Part shown: positions 1-9,636 of the stretch, one piece after another
Position numbering within the stretch: the first letter of the stretch is position 1
Layout of the letters: every line of letters starts with the position of its first letter
NCBI GenBank assembly: GCA_021816865.1
Contig: JAKAWX010000005.1
Span: 62,001-126,000, forward strand
Direction of reading: 5' to 3'
Length of the DNA stretch: 64,000 bases
From: Thermoplasmata archaeon
GTDB taxonomy: Archaea > Thermoplasmatota > Thermoplasmata > Lutacidiplasmatales > UBA184
The notes under the pieces: model-generated
The model's database searches: none
What the model was told of the DNA's origin: nothing
Seen by the model: only the letters and a program-made list of their open reading frames with translations
Position numbers and translations under genes: made by a program

Positions 1-767
1 GAGACCAGGATGCCCCGGGCGCCGTGGTCGACGGCGCGTCGCGCGTCCGGCCCGGTCAAGATCCCCTTGACGACGATCGGGAGCCGGGTCGCCTCGCTTA
101 GCTGGTCGAGGACCTCCCAGGTCGCTCCCGCGTCCGAGCGCAGCCGGAACTCCTCCCCCTGGAGGAGGGGCGCGCGTGACGGGGGCACGACGTCGGCCCC
201 GTTGCCGACCGGGACGCTCGCGTCGATCGCGAACCCGCCCTGTGCCTGACGGTCGCGGCTACCGAGGACCGGCACGTCGGCCGTCAGGACGATCGCGGCG
301 TAGCCGGCACGCTCCGCCCGCTCGACGAGGCTCTTCGAGACGGTGAAGTCGGGCTGGAGGTAGAGCTGGAACCAGCGCACGCCGTCCCCCGAGGCGGCGG
401 CGATCTCCTCGAGCGAGCGGGAGGAGAGGGTCGAGAACGCGCCGAGGAGGCCCGCGTCGCGCGCCGCGCGGGCGACCGCCACCTCTCCGTCGGGATGGAT
501 CATGCCCTGGTAGGCGGTCGGCGCGACGAAGAACGGTGCGCGGACGCGCCGGCCGAGGACGGTCGTCGAGAGATCGAGGGCCGTCACGTCCACGAGGACG
601 CGGGGCTTCAGGCTGCGCCGGCGGAACGCCGCCAGGTTCGCGGCGAGCGTTCGCTCGTCGCCGGAGCCGCCCTGAATGTACGCCCAGACATGGTCGAGCA
701 CTCGGTGCGAGGCGCTCTCCTCGAGGTCACGGAGCGTGCGGAACCCGTACGCGAGCTGGTCGTCCAC
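1..767 (-). CDS. FMN-dependent alpha-hydroxy-acid dehydrogenase/oxidase (lactate/glycolate oxidase family), C-terminus truncated by window edge
   Basis: Reverse-strand translation VDDQLAYGFRTLRDLEESASHRVLDHVWAYIQGGSGDERT...RAPFFVAPTAYQGMIHPDGEVAVARAA...LPIVVKGILTGPDARRAVDHGARGILVS; typical family motifs. GTG start at 767. Not in the supplied ORF list because it is open at the edge. Confidence 0.9.
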   Translation of the reverse strand, partial: MDDQLAYGFRTLRDLEESASHRVLDHVWAYIQGGSGDERTLAANLAAFRRRSLKPRVLVDVTALDLSTTVLGRRVRAPFFVAPTAYQGMIHPDGEVAVARAARDAGLLGAFSTLSSRSLEEIAAASGDGVRWFQLYLQPDFTVSKSLVERAERAGYAAIVLTADVPVLGSRDRQAQGGFAIDASVPVGNGADVVPPSRAPLLQGEEFRLRSDAGATWEVLDQLSEATRLPIVVKGILTGPDARRAVDHGARGILV

Positions 768-943
768 GGTCGTTGAAAGGCTCGACCGGCCGAGGGGCCC
801 GCCGGACTTGAAAGCATCGATGACTCAGGTCCCCGAGCGGCCGGCGGACGGGGGGAGGGCCGGGGGCCTCCGAGGCCCCGGCCGCCGGCCGAGGCGCCGA
901 GAGGGGTCGGGGATACCTTCATAAAGGTAGAGCGCGCGTTTCA

Positions 944-1726
944 TTGGTCGTGACCGCGTCCAGTCCCTCGCTCGAATGGCCCAAGTGGCCGCGATGGAAG
1001 CTCCCCGAGGTGCCTTCGCCGGATACCTCCGAAGGTCGGCTCGTCATCCTCGGCGTGCTCGTTGCGGCGGTCTACGTCCTCTTGCTCCTTGCCGACAACA
1101 CCGCCCTGGCCGACCAGGCGGGCGCCTTCGTGCCCCTCCTTCTGGTCCTCGGTACGGTGATCATGTTTTCCATCGGTGGCATGCTCGGTGCGGACGAGGC
1201 TCGCCAGCGCCACTTTGAGCTCGAGCTCGCCCGGACGGTCGCCGTCCACTCGGGGGCCGGACAGCTCCCCGAACCGAACACCCCGCTCGGCCGGGTCCTC
1301 GTGGAGTACCTGCGCAGCGCCGAGGAGACGCGCGAGCACGGCCGGATCCACGCCTACGCCGCCGGACCGGCGCTCTACGGAGCGGCCGCTGCGCTCGGCG
1401 CCGCGATCTTCTGGGGGATCGGCCTCGCGACCGGTACGATCTGGCTCGGCTACCTTGCGGTGGTCGTTGAGCTTCCGGCGATGGTTCTGCTCGCGTTCTC
1501 GGTCGCGATGCTCGCGAACGGCTCGCGTCGGGTCCGAACGACCGCCGGCTTCACCGTTTTGACGCCGCACCGGTGGCGGCAGCACGAGACCCGCAGCTCC
1601 GCGCTCGACGAAGCGCTTACGACCCTTCCCTGGCTCAAGGAAGCCGCGGAGACGATGGCGGCGCCCCGGCGAACCACAACCGCCCTCGCGCCGATAAGCG
1701 CGGGCGCCGCCGACGCCCAGCCCTGA
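944..1726 (+). CDS. hypothetical membrane protein
   Basis: 260 aa ORF with several hydrophobic segments (VILGVLVAAVYVLLLLA, FVPLLLVLGTVIMFSIGGML, LGAAIFWGIGLATGTIWLGYLAVVVELPAMVLLAFSVAMLA); TATA-like AT-rich patch just upstream. Confidence 0.7.
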   Translation: MVVTASSPSLEWPKWPRWKLPEVPSPDTSEGRLVILGVLVAAVYVLLLLADNTALADQAGAFVPLLLVLGTVIMFSIGGMLGADEARQRHFELELARTVAVHSGAGQLPEPNTPLGRVLVEYLRSAEETREHGRIHAYAAGPALYGAAAALGAAIFWGIGLATGTIWLGYLAVVVELPAMVLLAFSVAMLANGSRRVRTTAGFTVLTPHRWRQHETRSSALDEALTTLPWLKEAAETMAAPRRTTTALAPISAGAADAQP

Positions 1727-2109
1727 GCGCGCGTTGCGTCCGAAGCCCGCCTCGGGGGCGGTTCCCTCCGTTCCTCTTGGAAGCGGTCGGCCGGTCCCGC
1801 GCTCTCGCACGAGCGGCCACGCGACCGGACGATGCCGGCCCGCTCGTTCCCTGACCTTCGGACGGGGGTCGCTCGCGCGTACGCGAGAGGATTCCCTTCA
1901 AGCCTGCCCGCCCTCGAGCCGGCGCAAGAGGTCGACCGGTGCCCACGCGGGGAGCGGCGGGAACCGCTTGGCCGGTCGAGCGGCGCCGACGCGTCGGGCC
2001 ACCCGCCAGCGTGCCCGGCGACCGCCGAGACGGTCCCCCAAGCTTCCCGCACCGTCCGCTGCCCTCGGGGCCGAGCGGGCCGCTCAAGTAAATTCGATTT
2101 GACCTGCGA

Positions 2110-2694
2110 GTGAAATATCCTCGCCCCCACCCCTCGAACGGGGAGAATGCTGTGTGGGTGTACGTTCTGTTCGGAAACCGCACCGAAGGCACGGCCCGCA
2201 TCGCTCGCGCCATCGCGACGGCGGTGGACTGGTCGAACGAGGACCGGGCGAGGGCGGCCGCCGAGGTCGACCCGGCCGCGATCCGGAGCCCCGGGGTGAT
2301 CTTCCTCGGATGCGCCGCGGGCGGGTCGGAGCTGGACCGCTCGATCCGTCGGTTCCTCGACCGCCTCTCCCCGAGGACGTTCTATTCGTCGAGCTTCGCC
2401 GTGTTCGACACCCGGACCGATCCGGTCCCTCGGGTCGCCGGCTCCGGGGTCCGCCGCCTCCGCCGGGCGGTGGTGCATCGGGGCGGCCGCCTCGTGAGCC
2501 CGGGCGAGAGCTTCTACACCCCGTCGGGGGCCGATCGGGTCCCCTCCGCCGAGCTCGACCGGGCCCGGACGTGGGGGTACGGGACGATCGCCACCGCCGT
2601 GCGCCAGTTCCACGATCCCGAGGTACGCTCGGGGGTCCTCTCGATCGAGGTCCGCCACGAGCCTTGGGGGATCCCGACGCTCGTCGCGCCCTGA
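2110..2694 (+). CDS. hypothetical protein, weakly flavodoxin-like N-terminus
   Basis: 194 aa; VYVLFGNRTEGTARIARAIATAV resembles a flavodoxin phosphate loop; rest unrecognised. Start may be downstream of the listed ATG. Confidence 0.5.
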   Translation: MKYPRPHPSNGENAVWVYVLFGNRTEGTARIARAIATAVDWSNEDRARAAAEVDPAAIRSPGVIFLGCAAGGSELDRSIRRFLDRLSPRTFYSSSFAVFDTRTDPVPRVAGSGVRRLRRAVVHRGGRLVSPGESFYTPSGADRVPSAELDRARTWGYGTIATAVRQFHDPEVRSGVLSIEVRHEPWGIPTLVAP

Positions 2695-2763
2695 TCGACT
2701 CCCTCGGCGCGGACCAGGTTTCACGTTCCGTCCCTCCCATCCGGAGCAACTACCCCCGAGGCG

Positions 2764-5700
2764 ATGGGCGCGCGGGCGCCCATGACCCCTCGGCGATACG
2801 GCGGCACCCTCTTCGCGGCGGCGGCTCTGCTGACCGCTGCCTTGGTCCTCCTGTCGGGGGTGGGGCCGGGCCGCGGACCCGCCCCCGCTCGGGGAGCGCT
2901 CTCGGGAGTTCACCGGACTCCGGGGGAGCCGGCTTCGCCCTCGGAAGGTCGAACGACGGTCGGAGGGATTCCCCGCATCCTGTCGGACCGGGCGCTCGAG
3001 GCCACGCTCGCGGGCCGCAACGTCCCCGCCTTCGACGTTCGACCCCCCGACTTCGCGGCCGAGGGGCCGCGGCGAGCGGGACCGGTCGAGCCCACGTACG
3101 ACCGCGCTCCGGCGCCGATGGGCGTCGCGGATCTCGGGCTGAGCGGACCGCCCGCGGACCCCACCGGGTATTCCCTCGCCACGACGAGCGTGGAAGGCTC
3201 CGCGAACCTCACCGACGCGCGGTCGGTCTACCTCGACGGCGGGGGACCCGACACGTTCTCGGTCCAACTCGCGGCCGTCGCGACGGGGGTGTCGCTCCTC
3301 GGGAACGCGTCGTACGAGTTCTGGGCGGAGGAGTTCATCACCTACAGCCCATCGTCCGAACAGCTCACCTTCGGCGATAACCTCTGGAACTTCTCGGCTC
3401 CCGGCGCGGGCTTCCCGTCGGGCACCCTGTTCGCGCACGGGGCGAACGGCTCGCTCGTCGCGCCGGCGTTCTATTACGCGACGGGTCCGACGCTCCACCT
3501 GCCGTACCCGTTCGAGGTCTCGCTCTACCTCAACGCGAGCCTCGCGGGGGACCGGTCGACAATCTTCTTCAATGGCTCGCTTCGCGCGGCCGGCCGGGAG
3601 TGGTCGGGGTCGGTCGACGAGGCGGTCTTCGACTCGGGCTCGACCGCCCCGACGGCCCCGGGTCCGCCGGTGTTCCGGATCGACGGCTCCGCCTACGGCC
3701 CGACTGGACTCCCGAACGACATCGAGCTCGTCGTCGTCGGGAGCGGCTCCGGGGACACGACGACCTTCTTCCGCGCCAACGCGACGCTGGCGCTCGCGAC
3801 ACGGAACGCGTCGAGCGGCGGGTTCGAATCGGTCCCGACAGCGCTCGACGCCGGGTCGGATTCCGGCGAGACGAGCGACGGCCTCGCCGTCTGGGCCGTC
3901 GCGGGCCGCCCCCCGGCGCACCTCGGCGGTGGTCCGTCGTTCGTTGGCCCCCTCTTCGGTACCGGCGACGGCGCCGGCTCCCGTGCGGTGACGATCTCGG
4001 TCGTCCCGGCGAACGCGTTCCTGTTCGTCAACCGCGGCTCCGCGCGCAACGATAGCGGCGCCGAATGGGCCCCGACGGCTCCGACCGGGTCGTCCACGTT
4101 CCGCCTGCCGAACGTCGGTCCTTACTTACTCGAGGTCGAGCTGAGCGGCCATGCCCCTATCGGGCTCGCGATCGACCCTCCTCCGAACGGCAGCGTGTCG
4201 GTGACCGTCACCCTCGCCCCGGACCCGGCCGCGGGCGTCTACACGCCTCTCTTCGCCTGGGGGAACGGCGAGCTCTCCAGCATCTCCTCCTCCGGGGATG
4301 GCTCTCGAGGCGACCCGTTCGTGGTGTACGCCCGCGAGCCCGGCCCGCTCGACGCCGAGTTCGCGGCGTGGAACGACTTCGAGTTTCCGGTCTTCCCCGG
4401 TCTCCTCCTCGTCGACACTTCCGCCTTCGTCACCGTGACGCCACCGCCGCTGACGGTCGACTTCCCCGCTCCGATGGCGGCCGAGGCCCGGGCGCTCGGA
4501 CTTCCCTCGACCGACGAGCTCGGGCTCGAGCTCTGGAACGTCACGAACGCGGTGGTCCACGACGGTCCGGCGGTGAGCGGCTGGTCGTCGGCGAACCTCG
4601 CGCCGTTCCCCGAAGGGGAGCTCCTCGCCGTCGACGCGTACGGCGACCTGATCGCGAAGAACAGCTTCGAGGACGAAGGGTGCGGCATCACGTTGGTCGG
4701 AGGCACGGGCGATGTCGTCTGGGGGAACACCTTCACGAGCGTCGCGGTCAACGCCTCCGGCCCGTCCGCGGTGCTCGACGGCGGAGGCAACGTCACGGCC
4801 GTGACATCGGTCGAATCGGGCGATCTCGTGTACAACAACGTCTTCCGGGTCCCGGTCGGCGGAAACACCCCCTCGTTCGAGGGCCTCGGTGTTCCGGGAT
4901 CCCCCGCGGGCGGGCTGTCGGTACCGTCGTGGAACGTCTCGCGCGAGCCGGCGTCTGAAGTGCGAACGGTCCTTGGGGTGCCGCTGACGGGAAGCATCCT
5001 CGGCACGGAGTACCAGGGCGGGAACGTCTGGACGGAGTACGGCACCCGGGCCGCGCCGTACGGCGTCCTTCCGCTGAACGCGTCCGGGAGGATCGATCGA
5101 GGGGGTGATTACGTACCCCTCGTTCCGTTCGTCCTCTATCCGGTGTCGTTCGTCGTCGTGGGGCTGCCGGCCGGAACGCCCTGGACCGTCACGACGCCCG
5201 GCGCCGTCGTGACGACGAGCGGGAACGCCTCGCGCCTCTACGACCCGAACGGGAGTTACTCCTACGGGATCAGCTCGGTTCCCGGCTACGCGGCCGTCCT
5301 CAACGGCACCGTCGAGGTTTCGGGGGAAAGCGTGACGGTCACGACGACGTTCGTGCTCAAGGGCACGCTGACGTTCGTCGAGACCGGGCTGCCCGGCGGC
5401 ATCCCCTGGTCGGTGACCGTAGCCCCGGGGTCCGATGCCGGAACTCCGCGGACGACCGCGACCACCTCGGCCGCTACGGTGAGCGTCTCCCTTATCCCCG
5501 GGCCGTACAGCTTCTTCGTCCAGGCCACCGGGTACGCCGCCGTTCCCTCGAACGGTTCGGTGGACCTCGCCGCCGGAGAGACCGTCCTCCCCGTCGCGTT
5601 CAGCCCTCCGGCGGGACCGAGCGGCGCCCCGGCCCGCGCGCTGGGAACCGCGCCCGGGCCCGAGAACGTTCGGTCGGGCGAATCGGCACGGGTTCGTGAC

Positions 5701-5916
5701 CCCTCGCCTCGCCGGGGGACGCCGGCGGGGCGGAACCGGCGCCGGGTCCTCCGGGGGAGCGTCCGCGGTGGGGCGACACGGCCGGCACGCCCGGGTCCCG
5801 CGGCCGGGCCGGTCGAGAGAACCGCGCGACGGCGGCGAGCTTCGATTGGCCCACCGTTTCCCTTGCCGAGAGGAGGTCGCGGACGAGACACTCGCCGCCG
5901 TCGCCCCAATGGCTGA
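2764..5916 (+). CDS. thermopsin-family (peptidase A5-like) secreted/surface protein with C-terminal 'TGLP..W.V' repeats
   Basis: N-terminal signal/TM (LFAAAALLTAALVLLSG); block NDIELVVVGSGSGDTTTFFRANATLALATRN...FESVPTALDAGSDSGETSDGLAVW matches the thermopsin family pattern; C-terminal VVGLPAGTPWTVTTPG and FVETGLPGGIPWSVTVAPG repeats. The last ~100 aa are low-complexity Arg-rich and may be an artefact. Confidence 0.82.
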   Translation: MGARAPMTPRRYGGTLFAAAALLTAALVLLSGVGPGRGPAPARGALSGVHRTPGEPASPSEGRTTVGGIPRILSDRALEATLAGRNVPAFDVRPPDFAAEGPRRAGPVEPTYDRAPAPMGVADLGLSGPPADPTGYSLATTSVEGSANLTDARSVYLDGGGPDTFSVQLAAVATGVSLLGNASYEFWAEEFITYSPSSEQLTFGDNLWNFSAPGAGFPSGTLFAHGANGSLVAPAFYYATGPTLHLPYPFEVSLYLNASLAGDRSTIFFNGSLRAAGREWSGSVDEAVFDSGSTAPTAPGPPVFRIDGSAYGPTGLPNDIELVVVGSGSGDTTTFFRANATLALATRNASSGGFESVPTALDAGSDSGETSDGLAVWAVAGRPPAHLGGGPSFVGPLFGTGDGAGSRAVTISVVPANAFLFVNRGSARNDSGAEWAPTAPTGSSTFRLPNVGPYLLEVELSGHAPIGLAIDPPPNGSVSVTVTLAPDPAAGVYTPLFAWGNGELSSISSSGDGSRGDPFVVYAREPGPLDAEFAAWNDFEFPVFPGLLLVDTSAFVTVTPPPLTVDFPAPMAAEARALGLPSTDELGLELWNVTNAVVHDGPAVSGWSSANLAPFPEGELLAVDAYGDLIAKNSFEDEGCGITLVGGTGDVVWGNTFTSVAVNASGPSAVLDGGGNVTAVTSVESGDLVYNNVFRVPVGGNTPSFEGLGVPGSPAGGLSVPSWNVSREPASEVRTVLGVPLTGSILGTEYQGGNVWTEYGTRAAPYGVLPLNASGRIDRGGDYVPLVPFVLYPVSFVVVGLPAGTPWTVTTPGAVVTTSGNASRLYDPNGSYSYGISSVPGYAAVLNGTVEVSGESVTVTTTFVLKGTLTFVETGLPGGIPWSVTVAPGSDAGTPRTTATTSAATVSVSLIPGPYSFFVQATGYAAVPSNGSVDLAAGETVLPVAFSPPAGPSGAPARALGTAPGPENVRSGESARVRDPSPRRGTPAGRNRRRVLRGSVRGGATRPARPGPAAGPVERTARRRRASIGPPFPLPRGGRGRDTRRRRPNG

Positions 5917-6513
5917 CGAGCGTCCAGTTACCGGGGACCCAGCGGGGCCGCGACGACGCGAGCGTCAACGAGTGTCGGATCCAGGACCTCGTCGCGAGGG
6001 GCCGACCGGCGGTGGTGGTGACGAGGGGGATTCCGTGGCGGTTCCGGAGGTCCACGAACGGGCCGCACTGCTCCGGATGCGCGGCGGCCACCGCGTCCCA
6101 CCGGTCGAGGTATGAAAGGAGGCGGAGACGTGGGGGAGTCCGGGCCACGAGACGCGCGATCGCCCGCGCCACCGGGGCCGGGAGTCTCGCTCGAGCTCGG
6201 CCCCGTAGGACGCATCGTCGGAGAGGAGGCGGGATCCAAAACGCTCCCGACGGTCGGTCGAGAGGTCTTCCGTTCGGGGGACCCGCTCGGCGGTCCGTGC
6301 CACAATAGGGAACCCGCCGGCCGGAGCGGTGGGGTCTACCGCCGGCCCGGTGATCCCGTCCGTGACGTCGACCCGACCGAACCGCCGGTCGAGGCGACGC
6401 CCGAGCCTCCGGGCCGACTCGGTCAGCCCGGGCCGGCATCGGCCCCACCGGTACATCGAAGCGACGCGACCCACCTCGCGATCGAGCGGCCCGGAAAGGT
6501 AGATGACCTCCAC
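5600..6513 (-). pseudogene. hypothetical protein interrupted by an apparent single-base frameshift near 6172-6184; 3' end uncertain
   Basis: Minus frame A (from GTG 6513): VEVIYLSGPLDREVGRVASMYRWGRC...FGSRLLSDDASYGAELERDS; minus frame B continues PAPVARAIARLVARTPPRLRLLSYLDRWDAVAAAHPEQCGPFVDLRNRHGIPLVTTTAG...; one extra C in the C run would join them. Confidence 0.45.
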
Positions 6514-6628
6514 CGCCTCGCGTGAGCCGGTCGGCGGGGAGAACCCGGAGGTCGATCCGAATTGAGCCGACGCCCCCGGTAACGCCAAGCCGCTTGGCCG
6601 CTTACTCCGAGACGCGAGGGACGGTCGC

Positions 6629-7804
6629 GTGCGCGTCACCTTCTTCACCGACAGCTTCGCCCCGACGCACGACGGCGTGTCGCAGATCCTCGACCCGCTA
6701 GGGGCGGCGCTCGTGCGGCGAGGGGTCGATCTCCGTGTGGTGACCGTGCGACTTCCCGGGACCCCGAGGTTCGACCGGCGCCCGGACGGCGTCGTCGTCT
6801 ACCGGGCGCGGTCCGTTCCCCTCCCGAACTACCGACAGTACCGGGTCGCGCTCTTTCCGTATGCGGTCGGGGTCGGCCGGCCCGAGCTCCGGCAGTCGGA
6901 CGTCCTCCACCTCCACACGCCCGGCCCCGTCGGGCTGGCGGGCGAGCAGGCCGCTCGCCGCTGGGGCACACCGACCGTCGGGACGTTCCACACGAACCTC
7001 GAAGGAATGTTCCTGGCCTCGCCGCACGGGCGCCTGCGACGGCGCCTCGACCGGTCTTGGATACGTTTCGCACGGGGGCTCTGCCTGCGCGCGACGGTGG
7101 CGAGCGCGCCCACCCTCGTCGCGGCCCGAGAGTTGACCGAGGAGCTGCCGGCCGACGAGGGCCGACGCGTCCGCGTGGTCGGCAACGGGGTCGACACGCA
7201 CCGGTTCCGGCCCGGCGCGAACGACCCCGACTGGAGGGCGCGCCTCGGAACGGGGGACCGACCGCTCGTCACCTACGTCGGGCGATTGACGCGCGACAAG
7301 GGGATCGCCGTGCTCCTCGACGCCATCGCCCGCATCCCTCCGTCGCTCGACGCGACGTTCGTGATCGCCGGCGACGGGCCCGAGCGTGCGAACCTCCTCC
7401 GCCGCCTCGCCACCGACACGACGCTCCGCCGCCGGGTCCGGTACCTCGGGCCGGTCGCCGAGGCCGAGAAGCCTGCTCTGCTTGCCCAGAGCCACCTCTT
7501 CGTCCTGCCGTCCGTCGCCGACACCTCGTCGGTCGCCGTTCTCGAGGCGATGGCGTGCGGCGTAGCGCCGGTCGTGACCGACCGCGGGGGTCCGGCGGAG
7601 ATCGTCGCCGACGGGGAGACGGGGACGACCGTCGACCCTGAGGACCCGGTCGCGATCGCCGACGCGATCTCGGGGCGGCTCACCGACCGGGCCGGAACGC
7701 TCCGGCGCGCGGTCCACGCCCGGCGCTGGGTCGAGGAGCACGCGTCGATCGAGCGGACGGCCGACGAGTACCTGACGCTCTACTCGGAGCTCGTCCGAGG
7801 CTGA
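6629..7804 (+). CDS. glycosyltransferase family 4 (GT-B, mannosyltransferase-like)
   Basis: MRVTFFTDSFAPTHDGVSQ..., VVTVRLPG, VLHLHTPGPVGLAG, LVTYVGRLTRDKGIAVLLDAIARI, FVLPSVADTSSVAVLEAMACGVAPVVTDRGGPAEIV (EX7E region). Confidence 0.92.
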   Translation: MRVTFFTDSFAPTHDGVSQILDPLGAALVRRGVDLRVVTVRLPGTPRFDRRPDGVVVYRARSVPLPNYRQYRVALFPYAVGVGRPELRQSDVLHLHTPGPVGLAGEQAARRWGTPTVGTFHTNLEGMFLASPHGRLRRRLDRSWIRFARGLCLRATVASAPTLVAARELTEELPADEGRRVRVVGNGVDTHRFRPGANDPDWRARLGTGDRPLVTYVGRLTRDKGIAVLLDAIARIPPSLDATFVIAGDGPERANLLRRLATDTTLRRRVRYLGPVAEAEKPALLAQSHLFVLPSVADTSSVAVLEAMACGVAPVVTDRGGPAEIVADGETGTTVDPEDPVAIADAISGRLTDRAGTLRRAVHARRWVEEHASIERTADEYLTLYSELVRG

Positions 7805-8415
7805 CGAGAACGGTGCCGAGCGCCTGCCGCCCGACGGCGCGGTCCGGGGCGACGGAACGGCGCCCCGTGGCCCGGCACGATCGTGTCGGCGATCCGGAGC
7901 ACCCTCTTCCGCTCGCGCCGGAGGGACGCGTTGTCGCTGGCGAGCGGGTCGGGCGTTGGGCCGTCCGAGTTCCACCATAAGTGGGTGAACGCGGCGACCC
8001 CGCCCCGGGTCCCGACGAGGGTGGTGATGTCCTGGGGAGTGTGACCGGGGGTCTCGAGCAGCAGCACGGAGGGAGCGACGCGGTACCCTTCGGCGGCCCG
8101 GCTGGTCCAGAGGTCGTCGCGGTACTCGGCCCAGACATCGTGGATCCTCGCGTTCGGAAAAAGCGCGCAGTTGATGGTGTGGTCCGGATGGTGGTGGGAG
8201 AGGACGATGTCGGTGACGCTCTGCGGACGGATGCGGCGGCGGGAGAGGGGCTCGAGGATGCGGCCCGGGGAGGCGACCATGCCGGGGTCGATGATGATCC
8301 GGGACTTTCCGTCCTCGACAAACGAGACCGTCGACGCCACCCGGTCCCCGACGTACCCCGCGCAGAGCACCTCGAACGTCGCGTCGCGCGCGAAGGGGGG
8401 GATCGGCTTCGGCAT
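7780..8415 (-). CDS. metallo-beta-lactamase fold hydrolase
   Basis: HHHPDHT metal motif (VLSHHHPDHTIN), ETPGHTPQD, VPGHG; 211 aa. Confidence 0.9.
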   Translation of the reverse strand: MPKPIPPFARDATFEVLCAGYVGDRVASTVSFVEDGKSRIIIDPGMVASPGRILEPLSRRRIRPQSVTDIVLSHHHPDHTINCALFPNARIHDVWAEYRDDLWTSRAAEGYRVAPSVLLLETPGHTPQDITTLVGTRGGVAAFTHLWWNSDGPTPDPLASDNASLRRERKRVLRIADTIVPGHGAPFRRPGPRRRAAGARHRSRQPRTSSE

Positions 8416-8686
8416 GACGCTCGCTTGCGGTAGCGGCCCCGAGACTTAACGCCGTGGGTGCCCAGGGCCGCGCCGGAGTCCCGTTGACCGCGGGCGAGGT
8501 CCCCCACGCCGCACGGCCGACGGACCGACCGCCTCACGACGGTCCCCGAGCCGGCGCGACGCAACCCACTTGAGGGACCTCGACCATGGGTTCCTGACGA
8601 CCGAGACGCCGCGGCAGGGCGGGGAGAGGCGTACCTTCCTTACCGGCGTCGCAGCCACGACGGGGAAGCGGAAGCGGGTGGGACGG

Positions 8687-9040
8687 ATGGCGAACGGCGA
8701 CTCGGCCCAACGGCTGTGGAGCTGGACCGGCGTTCCGTCCCTCGAGAGCTTCCGGGGCCCGGTCGCGTCGTTCTGGCGCGGCCTCGGCTACCAGGTGACG
8801 TGGCACCAGAACGAGCTCACCGGGGAGCGGGAGCTCGAGGGGCAGCACCGCGAGTTCCGGGCCGACCTCGCCCAGCCGACGGCGGGGACCGTCGAGGTCC
8901 GATGTCTCGTCCGGTTCCACGGCGCGACGCCCGCCGTTCTGAGGGCCAACGAGGTGTACCGTCCCGAGATCCTGCTTCACCTCCTCGGGGATGCGCTCAC
9001 GAAGGGATTCGGCCCCGCGGCCCGCTCGGCCGACGGCTGA
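8687..9040 (+). CDS. hypothetical protein
   Basis: In-frame ATG at 8687 (MANGDSAQRLWSWTG...) within ORF 8570..9040; the longer N-terminus looks spurious. Confidence 0.55.
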   Translation: MANGDSAQRLWSWTGVPSLESFRGPVASFWRGLGYQVTWHQNELTGERELEGQHREFRADLAQPTAGTVEVRCLVRFHGATPAVLRANEVYRPEILLHLLGDALTKGFGPAARSADG

Positions 9041-9088
9041 GGCGCGGCGACGACCGCACGGCCTCCGCGACGGCGGACGGGCCGTCGG

Positions 9089-9574
9089 CTACTCGGGAAT
9101 CTCCGAGAGCAGGTAACCGGGAAGGGGTACGCCGGCCCGCTCCACGAGGTCGCGCCGCGCGGGTCGCCACGCGGCCTCGAGCGATCCGCACGGCTTTCCT
9201 TCCATCGTCTCGGTGGTCGCCCGGGTGGTGAGTCGCGACGGGTCGCGCTCGACCACTCGCCCAACGGCCCGATGCCTCACGCCGACCCGCGGGAGGCGGT
9301 CGGCCGTGTACTCCAGCGGCCCCGCGCTCACCCAGAGTCGCCCACCGAGCGTGAGTGCCGCCCAGTATGACGCTTCGTAGAGGACCGTGAAGTGGAGGCC
9401 GTGGTGGAAGAGCGTCGGCCAGCCGATTTCGTCAGGTCGAGGGGTGAACTCCGCCCGAACCTCCCGGACGCCGTCCGGGGCCGTCTCTTCCGCGAACTGC
9501 AGGCGCAGCCCCCGGGCGTGGCGGGGTCCGCATCCGAAGCACGGGTTCTCGATAGGGTTCTCGAGCGCGGGCAT
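9089..9574 (-). CDS. PaaI/YigI-like hotdog thioesterase-family protein
   Basis: MPALENPIENPCFGCGPRHARGLRLQF is a typical N-terminus (NPCFGCG) of this family; ATG at 9574, 161 aa. Confidence 0.75.
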   Translation of the reverse strand: MPALENPIENPCFGCGPRHARGLRLQFAEETAPDGVREVRAEFTPRPDEIGWPTLFHHGLHFTVLYEASYWAALTLGGRLWVSAGPLEYTADRLPRVGVRHRAVGRVVERDPSRLTTRATTETMEGKPCGSLEAAWRPARRDLVERAGVPLPGYLLSEIPE

Positions 9575-9636
9575 GGGTCGACGAGCGGGTCCGGGGACTT
9601 CGGCCTTTCGCTCGACGGCCGCTCCGCACCCCGACG

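Noticed and set aside
1727-2109. Structured RNA in 380-bp gap (CTCGCG-CGTA-CGCGAG hairpin)
   Set aside because: A single short GC hairpin is expected by chance at this GC content; no family signature.
1450-3921. 823-aa minus-strand ORF
   Set aside because: Antisense to the membrane protein, flavodoxin-like and thermopsin genes; low-complexity Arg-rich sequence.
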